From positions 1,800,501 to 1,864,500 of the forward strand of contig JAGTTD010000001.1 of NCBI GenBank assembly GCA_018398585.1: a DNA stretch of 64,000 bases. The letters run 5' to 3'. The DNA comes from Simmondsia chinensis (Eukaryota > Streptophyta > Magnoliopsida > Caryophyllales > Simmondsiaceae). The notes beneath the pieces are model-generated. The model did not search any database, was not told the origin of the DNA, and saw nothing but the letters and a program-made list of their open reading frames with translations. This document shows, one piece after another, positions 35,065-45,918 of the stretch. Position 1 is the first letter of the stretch. The number at the start of each line of letters is the position of its first letter. The position numbers and the translations under genes are program-made.

Positions 35065-35120
35065 CATTTACAACGGGGAACTTCACATCATCATCTAGGG
35101 CACGCAGCCGGAAGCCGAAA

Positions 35121-38100
35121 ATGGCTGCTATGGCGACTCCTTTTTCCGATCCTCCTTCTATACCCTTCGATTTCGCCGCTGATGTTCCGCCTAGGGTTTC
35201 TCTTTCCTCCGATCAAGCTCAGCGCTGTTCTCGCGCGCTTGAATTCTTCAAAGAGAAGGTTCAGTCAATTGATGTGATTCGAACTGAGTTCATTTCTCTT
35301 CAGGTGATTGTGCTATCTGAATTTGTCGCTTTTTTTACGCAGAGTTTGTAGTGTAGGGTAATGGTAGGAGAATGAATGGAACATGTTGAATTCGTTTGAA
35401 GGGTGGAATGTGTTAAATATAAAACCAATTCTGAGCCATCATTATCTATTAGCTTAAGCTTTTGGGAAAGTTGGTTCCTTTGACATGGTATACGAGCCTT
35501 GTTGACCAGGAGGTTACGAGTTCGAATCCCAACAGCCGCCTACTTTCAATAGTAACATAATTTAAGCACAAGTTATGATGTGAGCCTGTGCATTCGCGCG
35601 AGGGGGCATGTTAGAGTATAAAACCAATTATGAGCTTTCACCCGTTAGGTTAAGCTTTTGGGATAGTTGGTTCTCTGACAAAATGTACTGAAAATGGAGA
35701 GTGATTTTCTAGGGTTTTGTTTGATTGGAATCTGGAATGATGAATGAAACAGCAAGAAGAAGCGAAGTGTTTGTAGCTAGCATGGAAAACCCTAAAATGA
35801 CGAAATTACAGAATTATAAAAGGTCCCTAAACACGTCTTAGAGGCTGGTTTTGGGCAAAACCGATAGGGCCAACAGTGTACCTTGGAATGAGGAGAGCTT
35901 TGTTTTGTTATCTTACGGGCTTCGCAATTCCTCAGGGATCAAAAGATATACCGGTTTTAAGTTACAACTGCGGTTTAACGTTTCCAGCTTCACTGTTTGT
36001 GCTGGTGACGATCCTATTGCTCAATAAACTTATTGGTTACTCGTACTGTTGCATTTTCTTTTTGCTTGTTTGTTTTTGGAAGAAAAAGTAGTGAAGAAAG
36101 AGGAAGAAAAGGGAACTGATTGTATCTGGGATTGGTAAACTTTTTTCTTACTGTCCTGAATTGTTGGCGTTTAGGGTTTTAGTATAATATGTGGCTTTAT
36201 CATCTATAGCATTTTTGATGGACTAGAGTAAGGAAATTTCTGAATGGAAGGTATAATTGGGGATTAGACAAGGTACGCACAAGTTGGCTTGACACTCCGG
36301 TTAATTGAAAAATGTGCAAGACTGATCTAAGATGATGTGTTCATTTAAATTCGATGAAAAAAGATCAGCTAGTGTGAAGATTTGAATGGTTAGAGGCTGA
36401 TATGCATAAACAGGGAAGGGGTTGACGTAAGAAAAGTTCAGCTTGGTTTGAGTTATTTCTCTTGAAGTTGAATGTGAACATTGTGAAGAAATAAATTTCA
36501 TGGGAGTTTCCCTGCTGTAGTGGCAATGGGCTTCTTCTTGTTGTTAGTTTCAGAATTTTTCAGAATGCAATGTAACAGGGTACTGAGGATGCTGAAACTA
36601 TGGATGTTGTAACTACTAGACTAGATATTTTGTACTGTCCGGTCATCCCTTGATAGATTTTCATGCAAAGATTGCAGCTTTTCCCCCTTCTGGATAGTTC
36701 CTCGCCTTGCCGAAACTGTATCAGCTTATCCTTGTCATAGTATATATTTCTTTCCTCCTTGATGAGCTTTAGCCCAATTGTTTATTTCCCTTCATCTAGA
36801 TCCCATATTAAGCTTTCATCCCATCTTTTCATGCTTGCAGGAAAAGAGAATTCGACCATCTGATATGAAACGGCATTCTTCTGTGGCACTTGACGAGGTC
36901 AATTTAGAAAAAAATCGCTATACGGATGTTTTACCATGTAATAGTTAACTCAGTTGATACTGAAGTTTATCAATGTGATAATATAATGTTCTATTGTATC
37001 CGATAGCTTAATATAACTGTCAATTTTTGATACTTTCAGTTGACAGCACTAGGGTTGTCTTGAACTCATGCAGCGATTACAGGCCATCAGCAAGGGGTTA
37101 TATCAACGCAAGCTTTATAAAAGTAAGAGCTTGTTCTTTGCAGGATACTGTGTAAACATTTTATCAGTTCCAAATTCTTAATCTTGGGGTCTTTTTGATA
37201 TCGTTTCCTATTTGTAGTTTTTGGTTTTTGTTTAGAAATTAAAAACCATATTATGGAAGCCATTTTTCTGGTTTTTGATTTCTTTTTTTTTTTTTTTCTA
37301 TTTTTTCCCTAGTTTGAGTAGAAATTAAAAATAGGAAACCATAAACCAGAAAAAACCATTTCTAAAATTTGGTTTTTAGTTTTTCAAAAATCAAAAATTA
37401 TAAATACATATATACCAAACAGGCCCTTAGTTGATGTTTATTTTCTTGGGTATTTAATGTTTTGACTCTCTTACTGTGAATGTAGACTCCTTCCTCTGTA
37501 AATTCTGCTCAGTTTATAGCCACGCAAGGTCCATTGCCGCACACATTTGAAGACTTCTGGGAGATGGTTTTCCAATGTCGATGCCCTGTGATTGTGATGC
37601 TTACTCGATTGGTTGATCACTACAAGGTACTTTATTGTATACGATACAAGGTAACTGGAGTTACACAATTTTAATGGTTATCTGTGGATTGTGTGCAAGA
37701 CAAGGACCAATGCTGCCACTTCAAGCTCTTTTTGGATTTTCTTTGTTTTTATAAAAAGAAAAAGAAAAAGTTTTAAGAGAAGCACATAAAATAAGTTGTC
37801 TGAACAAAGCACAAGTAAGATATGTTGGGAAATGAAAGAACATCGAAAAATTCAACTAGGAAAAGACAGCAAGGCTTAAGATGTACATGGTTCATTCAAT
37901 CTTCTATATCTCCATGGATTTTAGAAAATTTTAGCTATCTTTTAGGGAAGAATACAAGAGAATTTCTTTTCTTCTCTAATAAACCTGGGTCAGAATATAT
38001 AGTCACGCAATCCCTAGTGTGCTAGGAAACACCTTCAGGAACTGGGTTGATCCTGGGCCCAAATAAAATCCAAATAATTCCTGATCTTCTGCTTTATGGA

Positions 38101-40595
38101 CGTGGCTCATTGCATAACAAAATAGGACTCCAGATGGAAAGCCCAACACATTATACTTATAATTGACTGGCCTGGAGGTTTACCTTATGCTTATCAATCC
38201 CCCCAATGCATTCCTACGTAAAAGCAGCTTGAGTATGAGATATGATATGATATATGTAATCTATGCGTCTGTGAGATCTCTTTAGACAAAAAAAAATCCA
38301 GTATCTCTATTTTGTTTCATCTATTGCTTTTCTTTATCTATCGTACTAAATGCACGTCTTTCCTTCAAAATGGACCTGGTATACAGATGGTGAAATGTCA
38401 TGACTATTTTCAAGCAGAGGACGGTCCAAGAGAATTTGGAAACATTAGCATAGTTACAAAGTGGATAAAAATGACTGAGACTTCCTTAGTGATACGGCAT
38501 TTGGAAGTGACTAAACCAGAGGTACGTTCTCTGACTTTGTTGCTATTTCATGGCTTGCAAGAATTATTATCAGCATCCAGTGAAACGGCTGCAGGAAAAA
38601 TATTATCTGTTCTTGTCAAATTGAGGAATCTCTTTTTGTTTACCTTTCTTCATACTTGGGGAAACTATATTATTGTAGACAATAACGCCCTATGATTTTG
38701 AGCTTTTTGAGTTGTGTTCTTCTAGGATACTCAGAGAGCTCTTCGATCTCATTTCTTTTGTGTTACTGTTGTTGCAGTCAGAAGAGCCACCATTGTCGGT
38801 TTTGCATATACAGTATCCCGAATGGCCAGATCATGGGGTTCCTGGGGACACGATAGCTGTCCGTGAAATCTTCAGAAGAGCGTATCATGCGTCACCTAGT
38901 TTAGGCCCAATCGTGGTACATTGCAGGTTTGCTTCGTGCCAAGTTTTTAGTTGATGCTCCTAGGCAAGGCTTGGCCCCATTTTATGAAGTCGTTATATTA
39001 TCAGCTTACTTCTACCACTATCACAAATCGTAGTTGGAGAAATAACTATATATATATATATACACACACACACACGCAACACTATAAACGCATATATACA
39101 TATATATTGTAATTTCGCATATTAGCTAGTGCTATAGTATAAAGTGGATTATCCGAGGTGTGTTTGAGCTGGTTTAGACACTCTCGGTTACTAAAAAGGG
39201 CTCACCGTTGAAAACTTGCTTTGGGCCCTTAAAATCTCAAGATTCTCCTTGCACCTAGGTTGTTCTCGTTCTCTTTCATACATCTCCTTGCCATTGCAGT
39301 GCAGGAATTGGGAGAACGGGAACATATTGCACGATTCATGACACAATTCAAAGGATTATTGGGGGTGATATGTCTGCTCTGGATCTTGTTAATACTGTCT
39401 CCGTCTTCAGATCTCAGAGGGTTGGAATGGTTCAGACGCTGGTATGGCTGTACCACTATAGCTCATTACTTGATGTGATTCTGTGCCCCTTGATTTTCAT
39501 TCTCGTTAGGACTTGTTGCTGAACAATAACTAAAAAGATTTGCAATCAAATACACACACATATACTCGTGTATGTATATGAAGCTTTTTTTTTCCTTTTT
39601 CCCGGGGGGAATGAAGTTCACATGGACATTATGTAATTGGTCGAGATGATCACATTGTGTTTTCTAAAGAAAAGTTCTTTTTAAGTCTTGTATGGGAAAT
39701 GTTGCAAGAACAACCATACAATTATCTATTTTCATACTTTTTTGATAGTTTTGAACAATTTAAATACATTTATAATTTGTTTTGATATATAAAGTATTAT
39801 ATCAATGCATAATAGAGACAATTACACGGAGAGGGGAATTGAACCTAAGACCTCATTCGTAGGGTCTCAACGTTGTTTATGTTTTCATCACCAGATCAAG
39901 GCTTCATCGGCAGCCATTACAGAAGTACTATCATATGACAGGGAACCGCTTAATAGCTAGCCTAAAATCTGTTAATGGCATTACGCCAACCGAAAAGGAA
40001 ATGCTTTTACAAGAACTATCCTTATGTTGGTTTTGTTCTTCCTCTTGTTTGTAATGGAATAAGTTAGTATATTCTGAACATTGGATTAATTTAAAAATTT
40101 ACATGTCAGTGCATCATCATCTTATAACTCTCTTGTTGGGCTTCCTGTGTGGAGGCTGCTCTTTTAACATAGTATAATGTAATGGGTTATCTCCATGAAG
40201 CGGAGGATCAGATATGGGCTGGTCTTTTGGGGGCTTGTTTTCAGCCAATGCCCATTTGAAAATTTGTTCTGAGGCAGCTAAAGTTTCTTGTGTGATTATA
40301 AAAACCACCGAGTGTCAAGAAGAAAATTCTCTGCAAAACTTTTCAAAAATAGTAAAAATCCCTACGAATCTGGGGATCTAGGTACAATTGGTCAAACTAT
40401 ATAAATCTTGTGTGTTATTTCTTTTTCTCATTTAGGTTTTCATTCTTCTTTTGGGTTCGTTTCGTTAACATAACCGTCATATAATTCAACACTGCTTATT
40501 ATAATCTGTAGGACCAATACTATTTCTGCTGTAAGGCAATCAAGGATGAATTGGAAGATCTGATCTCAGAATTTAAAGCTGGAGAAAGCTCATAA
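35121..40595 (+). CDS. PTP1: Protein tyrosine phosphatase PTP1
   Basis: Classical tyrosine-specific phosphatase; in Arabidopsis PTP1 dephosphorylates MAP kinases (family knowledge). Eight coding exons: 35121-35303, 36841-36937, 37040-37122, 37486-37626, 38387-38521, 38778-38926, 39300-39441, 40512-40595, total 1014 nt, 337 aa, matching the family length (about 340). Key sites: KNRY phosphotyrosine loop (85-88); EWPDHGVP with general acid Asp231; signature [10 protein letters not shown] with Cys262 and Arg268; Q-loop Gln312. The signature is split by intron 6: the Ser codon after Cys is AG|T, phase 2. Start: ATG at 35121 (MAAMATPF); a second ATG follows at 35133. The stop is TAA. Intron 1 (1.5 kb) contains a complete TRIM and intron 3 a MITE. 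The frame is intact in every exon. Confidence 0.95.
35411..35680 (+). mobile_element. Complete TRIM retrotransposon in PTP1 intron 1
   Basis: Two LTRs of 75 bp (35411-35485) and 72 bp (35609-35680) both start TGTTA, continue ATAAAACCAATT.TGAGC and end GACA. Directly after the first LTR comes TGGTATACGAGCC, close to the initiator-tRNA-Met primer-binding site TGGTATCAGAGCC. A purine tract GCGAGGGGGCA precedes the second LTR. Flanks GAATG and AAATG are a 4-of-5 target duplication. The internal 123 bp has no frame and so depends on proteins from another element. Confidence 0.82.
37190..37430. mobile_element. hAT-like MITE in PTP1 intron 3
   Basis: The left end GGGTCTTTTTGATATCGTTT and the right end ATACCAAACAGGCCCTTAG form imperfect inverted termini, and the interior holds complementary TTTTTGGTTTTT/AAAAACCA words. 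The left half of the same family recurs 3' of PTP1 at about 40908-40990 (GGGCATTGTTTGATATCGTT). Confidence 0.5.
39040..39115 (+). repeat. (TA)n(CA)n microsatellite in PTP1 intron 6
   Basis: A run of TA repeats passes into CA repeats and then back to TATATACATATATAT. Confidence 0.8.
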
Positions 40596-41105
40596 TGGTA
40601 CATTCACTTATTTTTCATGGGTTTTTCTCTGCTTCTCGTATGCAAGTAAAATCTGTGCATTGTTAAGGATCACAAATCTTAACCGATTGAGGTGGTTAAC
40701 TGACCCAGCTTAACCTGACCCTTCTTAGCTGCGTAGTTGAACTGGGTTAAAAGTGAGTTGGGTTGGGTCAAGTCAGTGGTCGGATTGACCTCTAATAAGA
40801 ACATGCTCTGATCCGACCTCTCACCCTGTAACGACTGTAGTTGTTGAATCGCTAATCTGGGAGCAAATGATTTGCTTTGTATAAGGCTATTGAGAAATAT
40901 ACATTGTAGGGCATTGTTTGATATCGTTTTCTGTTTACAGTTTTTGGTTTTTGAGAAATTAAAATCCTGGTTTTGAAAACGAACTTGTTTTTGTTTTCAT
41001 GCTTGCATCATGACTATGCTATTTCATTGTACGTATGCTCATACTTATGTTTATAATGTTTCATAAATATGCTATTTCTCTAATTATGAATGGTGATATG
41101 CAGTA

Positions 41106-41225
41106 GACGCGAACTAATGTTACTAATGTTCAAATATATGCCCCTTGTAGATTGTTTCGAGGTCAGGACCTAAAACAATCTATGGACATATTTTTGAACA
41201 TTAGTAACATTATTAGTTGCGTCTA
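41106..41225. mobile_element. Short perfect-looking hairpin (MITE or MIR-like)
   Basis: The left arm GACGCGAACTAATGTTACTA, ATGTTCAAATATATG and AGATTGTTT is mirrored by the right arm AAACAATCT, CATATTTTTGAACAT and TAGTAACATTATTAGTTGCG, with a loop of about 14 bases around CGAGGTCAGGACCT. Arms are about 50 bp with few mismatches. It lies about 510 bp after the PTP1 stop. Size and pairing fit a young fold-back MITE; a small-RNA precursor cannot be excluded. Confidence 0.65.
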
Positions 41226-41737
41226 ACACAAATAACTTTGTCGCTTATTAATTATAAGTCAATTAACATACCCTATGAAATTTCAATAATTAACACATTT
41301 TACTTTTAAGGGTAATATTATTGCAAGGCAAACATTTCAATACCTAATCAATTGCATGAATATTTTGGCTATTATACCTTACAAGTCACATCATTTCTCT
41401 GCTGATAACAATTGTTGTTCCGGTAATAACAATACCCTAGTTAAAATGATACTTTTCTTATTTGTTGGATTAGAAAATATGATGTATTAGTTGCTTAGAC
41501 TTAAATTTTGCTTCTAGAAAACTTTTCCAAATAGTTTGCCATATTTTCTTTGGTAACCCAGCAAAGCTAGAAAGAAAGCATGGAACAAGCTTTTCTAATT
41601 TGAATGTTTGAACCTCTTTTTTGCATACTTTTTAAAATTTTTTGTTTTAATAAAGAAGTTGGAAAAATATAGGAAATTTGAGATAGAAACTTGAAAACAA
41701 GTTTTGCTTAGCAGAGACATTTTTTAGTAAAATAACA

Positions 41738-41862
41738 TTCCAGTGTCTCCTAGATGCTTCCGCTGTGGTAGAGTTCGTAAAAGGTAAGATTTACGTGATG
41801 TTACTCCTACAGGGTGTTATACTGAAAAGAGGTTGTTTTCGAAGGATTTCCGATAAAGTCTC
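41738..41862 (-). mobile_element. Tail-only SINE/RTE remnant
   Basis: The plus strand reads CCAGTGTCTCCTAGATGCTT, AAGATTTACGTGATGTTACT, CCTACAGGGTGTTATACTGA, AAAGAGGTTGTTTTCGAAGG: an eroded reverse copy of the shared tail. No duplication is visible. Confidence 0.6.
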
Positions 41863-42279
41863 TTCTTAGTAACAGACGATAATATGGCAAGTTGTACAAG
41901 AAATAGAAAATTTTCAAAGAAACACGGTTTCCTCGCTTGGACATGGTCAAAAGCGGTGCGTTGAGTGCTTATTAAGCTGGCTACATACATACATATTACT
42001 CACTCTTGACTGCATATAAACCTTTTCTGTTCTCTTTTTATTATTCACACCTATATGAATCATAAGTAGACCTGACAATCGGGTCGGGTTTGGGTCTCGA
42101 GTTGGGTCAACATTGGGTCGGGTTAATTTCACCTATATACATATATATTGGAAGTTGAGTAATAATCAAAATTTAGATTTGTGCTAAATTAAAAATCTTG
42201 TAATTATTGACCCTTAAAATTGAAGGTTTAGAAACTGCTTAAATTGTTTTTAGGATTAGGGATCCACGAATACAAATTC

Positions 42280-42357
42280 TCTTTAGGGTAGCATTTCAAG
42301 TCGCTCAGACCCTGATCAGGTGAGAGCCCTTGAGGTACTGGGTTTGTTGTTATTATT
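42280..42357 (+). mobile_element. Tail-only SINE/RTE remnant with internal deletion
   Basis: TTCTCTTTAGGGTAGC, CAGACCCTGATCAGGTGAGA, GCCCTTGAGGTACTGGGTTT and GTTGTTATTATT match the shared tail with its middle missing. About 40 bp on each side (42216-42257 and 42359-42398, AAGGTTTAGA and TTAAATTG words) are diverged direct repeats, possibly an old long target duplication. Confidence 0.65.
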
Positions 42358-42654
42358 ATAAAATTTAAGGTTTAGACACCTGTTTAAATTGCTTGGGATC
42401 TCAAGTAGGTTTTTTGTCTACTACATGTATTACTCGGTAGAATTGTATTTTTTTTATTATTTTTTATTTTTTTTTGAGAAAAGAGGAGTGAGAGGTTGCC
42501 GAAATGTCGCACCACAAAAGAAACTTTACTTGACTTGGTCTCTTGTTGAATTTTTGACACCTGTGTATGAACTTTTTGACACCTGTACAACTCATCCGAT
42601 CTTATATGATACGATGGGACAATATGACATCAACACATCGTAAAGGTAGCAGGT

Positions 42655-43132
42655 TCGAATCAGGGTTTTGGAGCTAGGTTGAATTTGAGTTGACATATAT
42701 GACTGGTTTAGGTAATTAGGTTGAATTTGGATCTGGGTTGGGTTAATCTATGTTTAACATGTTTGATTTGTTTATATAGCAGTGTCAAGTTATATGAGTA
42801 ATATTGTATTGTTATTATATATATTTTTGTAGCCTATATTGTTTGATAAACTGGTTGGACTTGGATTGGATTGACTTCTTTTCCAAAGCCCCTTGTATTG
42901 CCGGGCTACCATTATCTGCTCTCCCCGTTTTGTTTTTGTTTTTTTTCCCTTTGTTTCTTTTCTGTTGTCCTGTGAGAAACTTTCGTATGATAATTGATAA
43001 ATAGTTGATGCTCAATATCAATATACATTTAGATTTATCTTAGACGTAATCAATAATCCGTACAAAAGCAAAGATATGAATGTGAAAACATACAAAAATT
43101 AAGGGGGGTAAGAGATAAAGAACTAACTTTGT
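42655..43132. other. Intergenic, GGTTGAATTTGG-type decayed repeat
   Basis: About 42060-42130 and 42660-42860 carry GGGTCGGGTTTGGGTC and GGTTGAATTTGGATCTGGGT words like the remnants at 6330 and 19190. No gene recognised. Confidence 0.3.
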
Positions 43133-43418
43133 GCCAGGTGAAGGTGTCAACTAGCTTGGTTGGTAAAGTCCACGGAGGGTGTCACTCAAGACTTTGGATT
43201 GAATCCTGCCGTCATTAAGGGTGTGGAGGATTTCCTTCATCAATTGTATGGATAATTAAAAGGAATGGACTGATATCTACTTTTATGGTTGGGGGCTTTG
43301 AGAAATAGCCTTCTTTTAAGGTACCACTCAATAGATGTAAGGAAGTGTATATTTCAATGTCTTCAGACCCTGTCTTGACGGGAACCTTATTAGGCATTAG
43401 GTTTGTTGTTATTGTCGG
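43133..43418 (+). mobile_element. tRNA-headed SINE with the same RTE-type tail
   Basis: The head has a Pol III box A-like TAGCTTGGTTGGTAAAG (43152-43168) and, about 30 bp on, a box B-like GGATTGAATCC (43197-43207), the layout of tRNA-derived SINEs. After an unrelated body the tail appears: GGTTGGGGGCTTTGAGAAAT, AGCCTTCTTTTAAGGTACCA, CAGACCCTGTCTTGACGGGA, GGCATTAGGTTTGTTGTTAT. The 5' border is approximate and no duplication was seen. Confidence 0.7.
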
Positions 43419-44092
43419 GGAGGATTGTCCTTTTGTGGAACTCAATTGGACTTATTACAGCTTGTAGAAAAAAAAATAATTGATTAGTTAGCAACTGCTC
43501 CAATTGCCTTTGAGGCACACTCACTTCCGTTTAAATACGCCAATTAACACCGATTAGAGCACCAATCAAGCAAAGTTTGAGCCTAATGTGTCAAGTTCAA
43601 TTATAAACGAGCTTAAATTGAGCTTAAATAAGCTAGCTAGGGTTACTTCGAGATAATGATGTGCTAAGCTCAAGTTTCCAAACTCGGCGAGCTTTAGACC
43701 CGAGCCCAAGCTGTGCTAAATGTTGTCGAATTAGGCTTAAACCTGACAAGCTCGTGATGAGCTCGGTTGGACTCATACCCTAATTGTAACAAGTTCTAGC
43801 TTGGATTGACGGAACTTAGATCGTTTTCCGAGAAGAAGAGACAAAGCAAAATTATTAATTTTGATAGTCATCATATCGTGATGTTCAAACAAGAAATTAT
43901 TAATTTTAGTAAGACTTGACATGGGCTTTATTTAAATATAAGTTTGTAATAATATTGCTTATTAATTAATTTTGACCATTGGTGACACATTAATAAAGCG
44001 ACTTGTATAAGTATTGTATGAAAAATATTTTTTATATTAATAAAGACATTATAATTTCTTTTTCCAAAATATAAATATTATAGTAATAAGAA

Positions 44093-44510
44093 ATCCAGTG
44101 CCTTAAGGGCTCTTATTGAAATAGGATGTGGAGAGAATGAGATGTACGTAACCCTAGTCTTTTATGGTGTTTGCTAAGGAATCAACTCACTCAAAAGCTT
44201 AATTGATGAGTGAAGACTCAGAAATAGTTTTATATTTTAACAATTTTCATTTGGTTTGAAGCGTGAATAGTGCACAGGCATACTACATACCTTATACTTC
44301 AATTGTTTTAATATTAAAAGTGGAGGTTGTTCAGATTCGAACTCATAACTTCTTGGTCAACAAAGTTTTGATGCTATGTCAAGAAATCACCTCATCCAAA
44401 AGCTTAAACTGATGAATGAAGGCTTATAAATAGTTTTATACTTTAATAATACTATCATAAAGAGAGGTTGTTTTCTAAGGATCATCAACCCTTAATAAGA
44501 ATGCTATTTT
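44093..44510 (-). mobile_element. Tail-only SINE/RTE copy split by a TRIM
   Basis: The left piece (44093-44170: CCAGTGCCTTAAGGGCTCTT, GAGATGTACGTAACCCTAGT, TTTTATGGTGTT) and the right piece (about 44453-44510: CATAAAGAGAGGTTGTTTTC, TAAGGATCATCAACCCTTA) are consecutive parts of the reversed tail. The TRIM at 44171-44452 sits between them, so the TRIM inserted later. Confidence 0.7.
44171..44452 (-). mobile_element. Complete TRIM, minus strand, nested
   Basis: LTR-like blocks at 44171-44242 (AAGGAATCAACTCACTCAAA ... TTTTATATTTTAACA) and about 44376-44450 (TGTCAAGAAATCACCTCATC ... TTTTATACTTTAATA) surround an internal stretch with GTGGAGGTTGTTCAGATTCG, AACTCATAACTTCTTGGTCA and TTGATGCTATG (decayed primer-binding site on the minus strand). 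Same family as 35411-35680. Confidence 0.7.
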
Positions 44511-44568
44511 TGGAAATTCAGTAATAAATTTTGAATCCAAAATCACTCATTAAAGGTCAATAATTTAA

Positions 44569-45410
44569 GAGTCGGTTCCCAAAATAATGCTGAAAAATAA
44601 AAAAATAAAAAAATAATGCTAAAAAATAAATATTTACCAATCTACTGTTGAACCGCGTTTTATAAACGCGGTTATGTTAAACCGCGTTCAGAAAAAGTGG
44701 TTATATGTAAAAATAATCGCATCAAGAACAAAAAATTATATAAGCATAAACCGCGTTTATAAAACGTAGTTTACATCATAAACCGCGTTTAGTAAACGCG
44801 GTTTACTATAATAATAACCGCGTTTAGTAAACGCGGTTATATTGCTTTATGAGTTAAAAAACATAAATAACAAACTAATAGATATATATAAATAACGAAC
44901 TACTATATAAAAAATAATATAAATAAAACATAAATAAATGTTCAAAAAAATGAAACATAAATAAATATTACCGTCATATATTTCACTGCTACTAGCTACT
45001 AACCGAGCCCTGTGCTCCTTTTTCATCTTGCATGTCAATACATTATGGCATTTTTTCTTACAAAATCTACATATGACCCTTCGTGTATAGTCATTTCATC
45101 CATTTTATTTTGAATTCGTTTCGAGCGTGGGCGTCCTTGACTTCAAGACTTGATTTTTACAATAATATAAACCGCGTCCCGCGTCTTAAAGACGCAGTTG
45201 ATTTGAAGATAAACCTCGTCTTAAAGACGCGGTTTATTTTCACATGAAACGCGTCTTAAAGACGCGTTTTACCACTGGAATAAACTAATTCGGTTATTTT
45301 TGGAGTGAACCGCGTTTTCTAAACGCGGTTCAACAGTAGATTGGGAATTATTTATTTTTTGACATTATTTTTTATTTTTTATTTTTCAGTATTATTTTGG
45401 GAACCGACTC
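44569..45410. mobile_element. Mutator-like element with CG-rich palindromes, 9-bp TSD
   Basis: Terminal inverted repeats of about 100 bp start GAGTCGGTTCCCAAAATAAT on the left and, reverse-complemented, GAGTCGGTTCCCAAAATAAT on the right. The perfect 9-bp repeat ATAATTTAA flanks it at 44560-44568 and 45411-45419. Inside are at least seven short palindromes: AACCGCGTTTTATAAACGCG type near 44651, 44749, 44781 and 44816; CGCGTCTTAAAGACGCG type near 45180, 45218 and 45250; and again the first type at 45308. No transposase frame. The CG density is far above the surrounding DNA. Confidence 0.85.
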
Positions 45411-45687
45411 ATAATTTAACTACTATATCAATTTTTCGGAAATCACATTTTAAACTTTTTTTTTTTTCAAGTGCCATCTAAAAATCAGGAGCATTAAAAT
45501 AAAAAAAAAAAGAAGATACTAGTATTGGAGGGAGTTCCGTCATGAGCTAAAGTAGTGGTTTATATTTGCGTCATGCTGCTCGAAGCTTTTACTATTATTA
45601 ATTTCCAGATTTTGTGTATATTAATTGCCCTGTTTGACCATTTTAATTTTATTTTTAATTTTAATTTTTAGATTGGTTTTTAAGTTA

Positions 45688-45918
45688 GGGTTCATTTACG
45701 AAGCACTAATATATTAGATTTCATTAGATCTCCGAAGTTAAGCGTGCTTGGGCGAGAGTAGTACCAGGATGGGTGACCTCCTGGGAAGTCCTCGTGTTGC
45801 CAACCGTATAAGGTTGGGGCCCTCGAAAACAGTCTCTCGGCATGGTAGCCTAAGGGTCCCCTCAGACTTCGCTTAGGTGGGAGCCTTTGAGGCACTGGGT
45901 CTGTTGTTGTTGTTGTTA
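45688..45918 (+). mobile_element. 5S rRNA-headed SINE, copy I, best-preserved promoter
   Basis: The 5S-length head (45688-45805) has an uninterrupted GAAGTTAAGCGTGCTTGGGC, GAGAGTAGTACCAGGATGGG and TGACCTCCTGGGAAGTCCTC, i.e. box A, intermediate element and box C of the 5S internal promoter nearly unchanged. The tail (GGTTGGGGCCCTCGAAAACA, CTTAGGTGGGAGCCTTTGAG, GCACTGGGTCTG) ends in (TTG)5. The central AAGGCTGCGTACATC part is missing or replaced. By base conservation this is the copy most likely to be transcribable. The target duplication is unclear. Confidence 0.87.

Noticed and set aside
35876..36091. Small plus-strand frame in PTP1 intron 1
   Set aside because: No recognisable family, inside an intron, and no conserved features.
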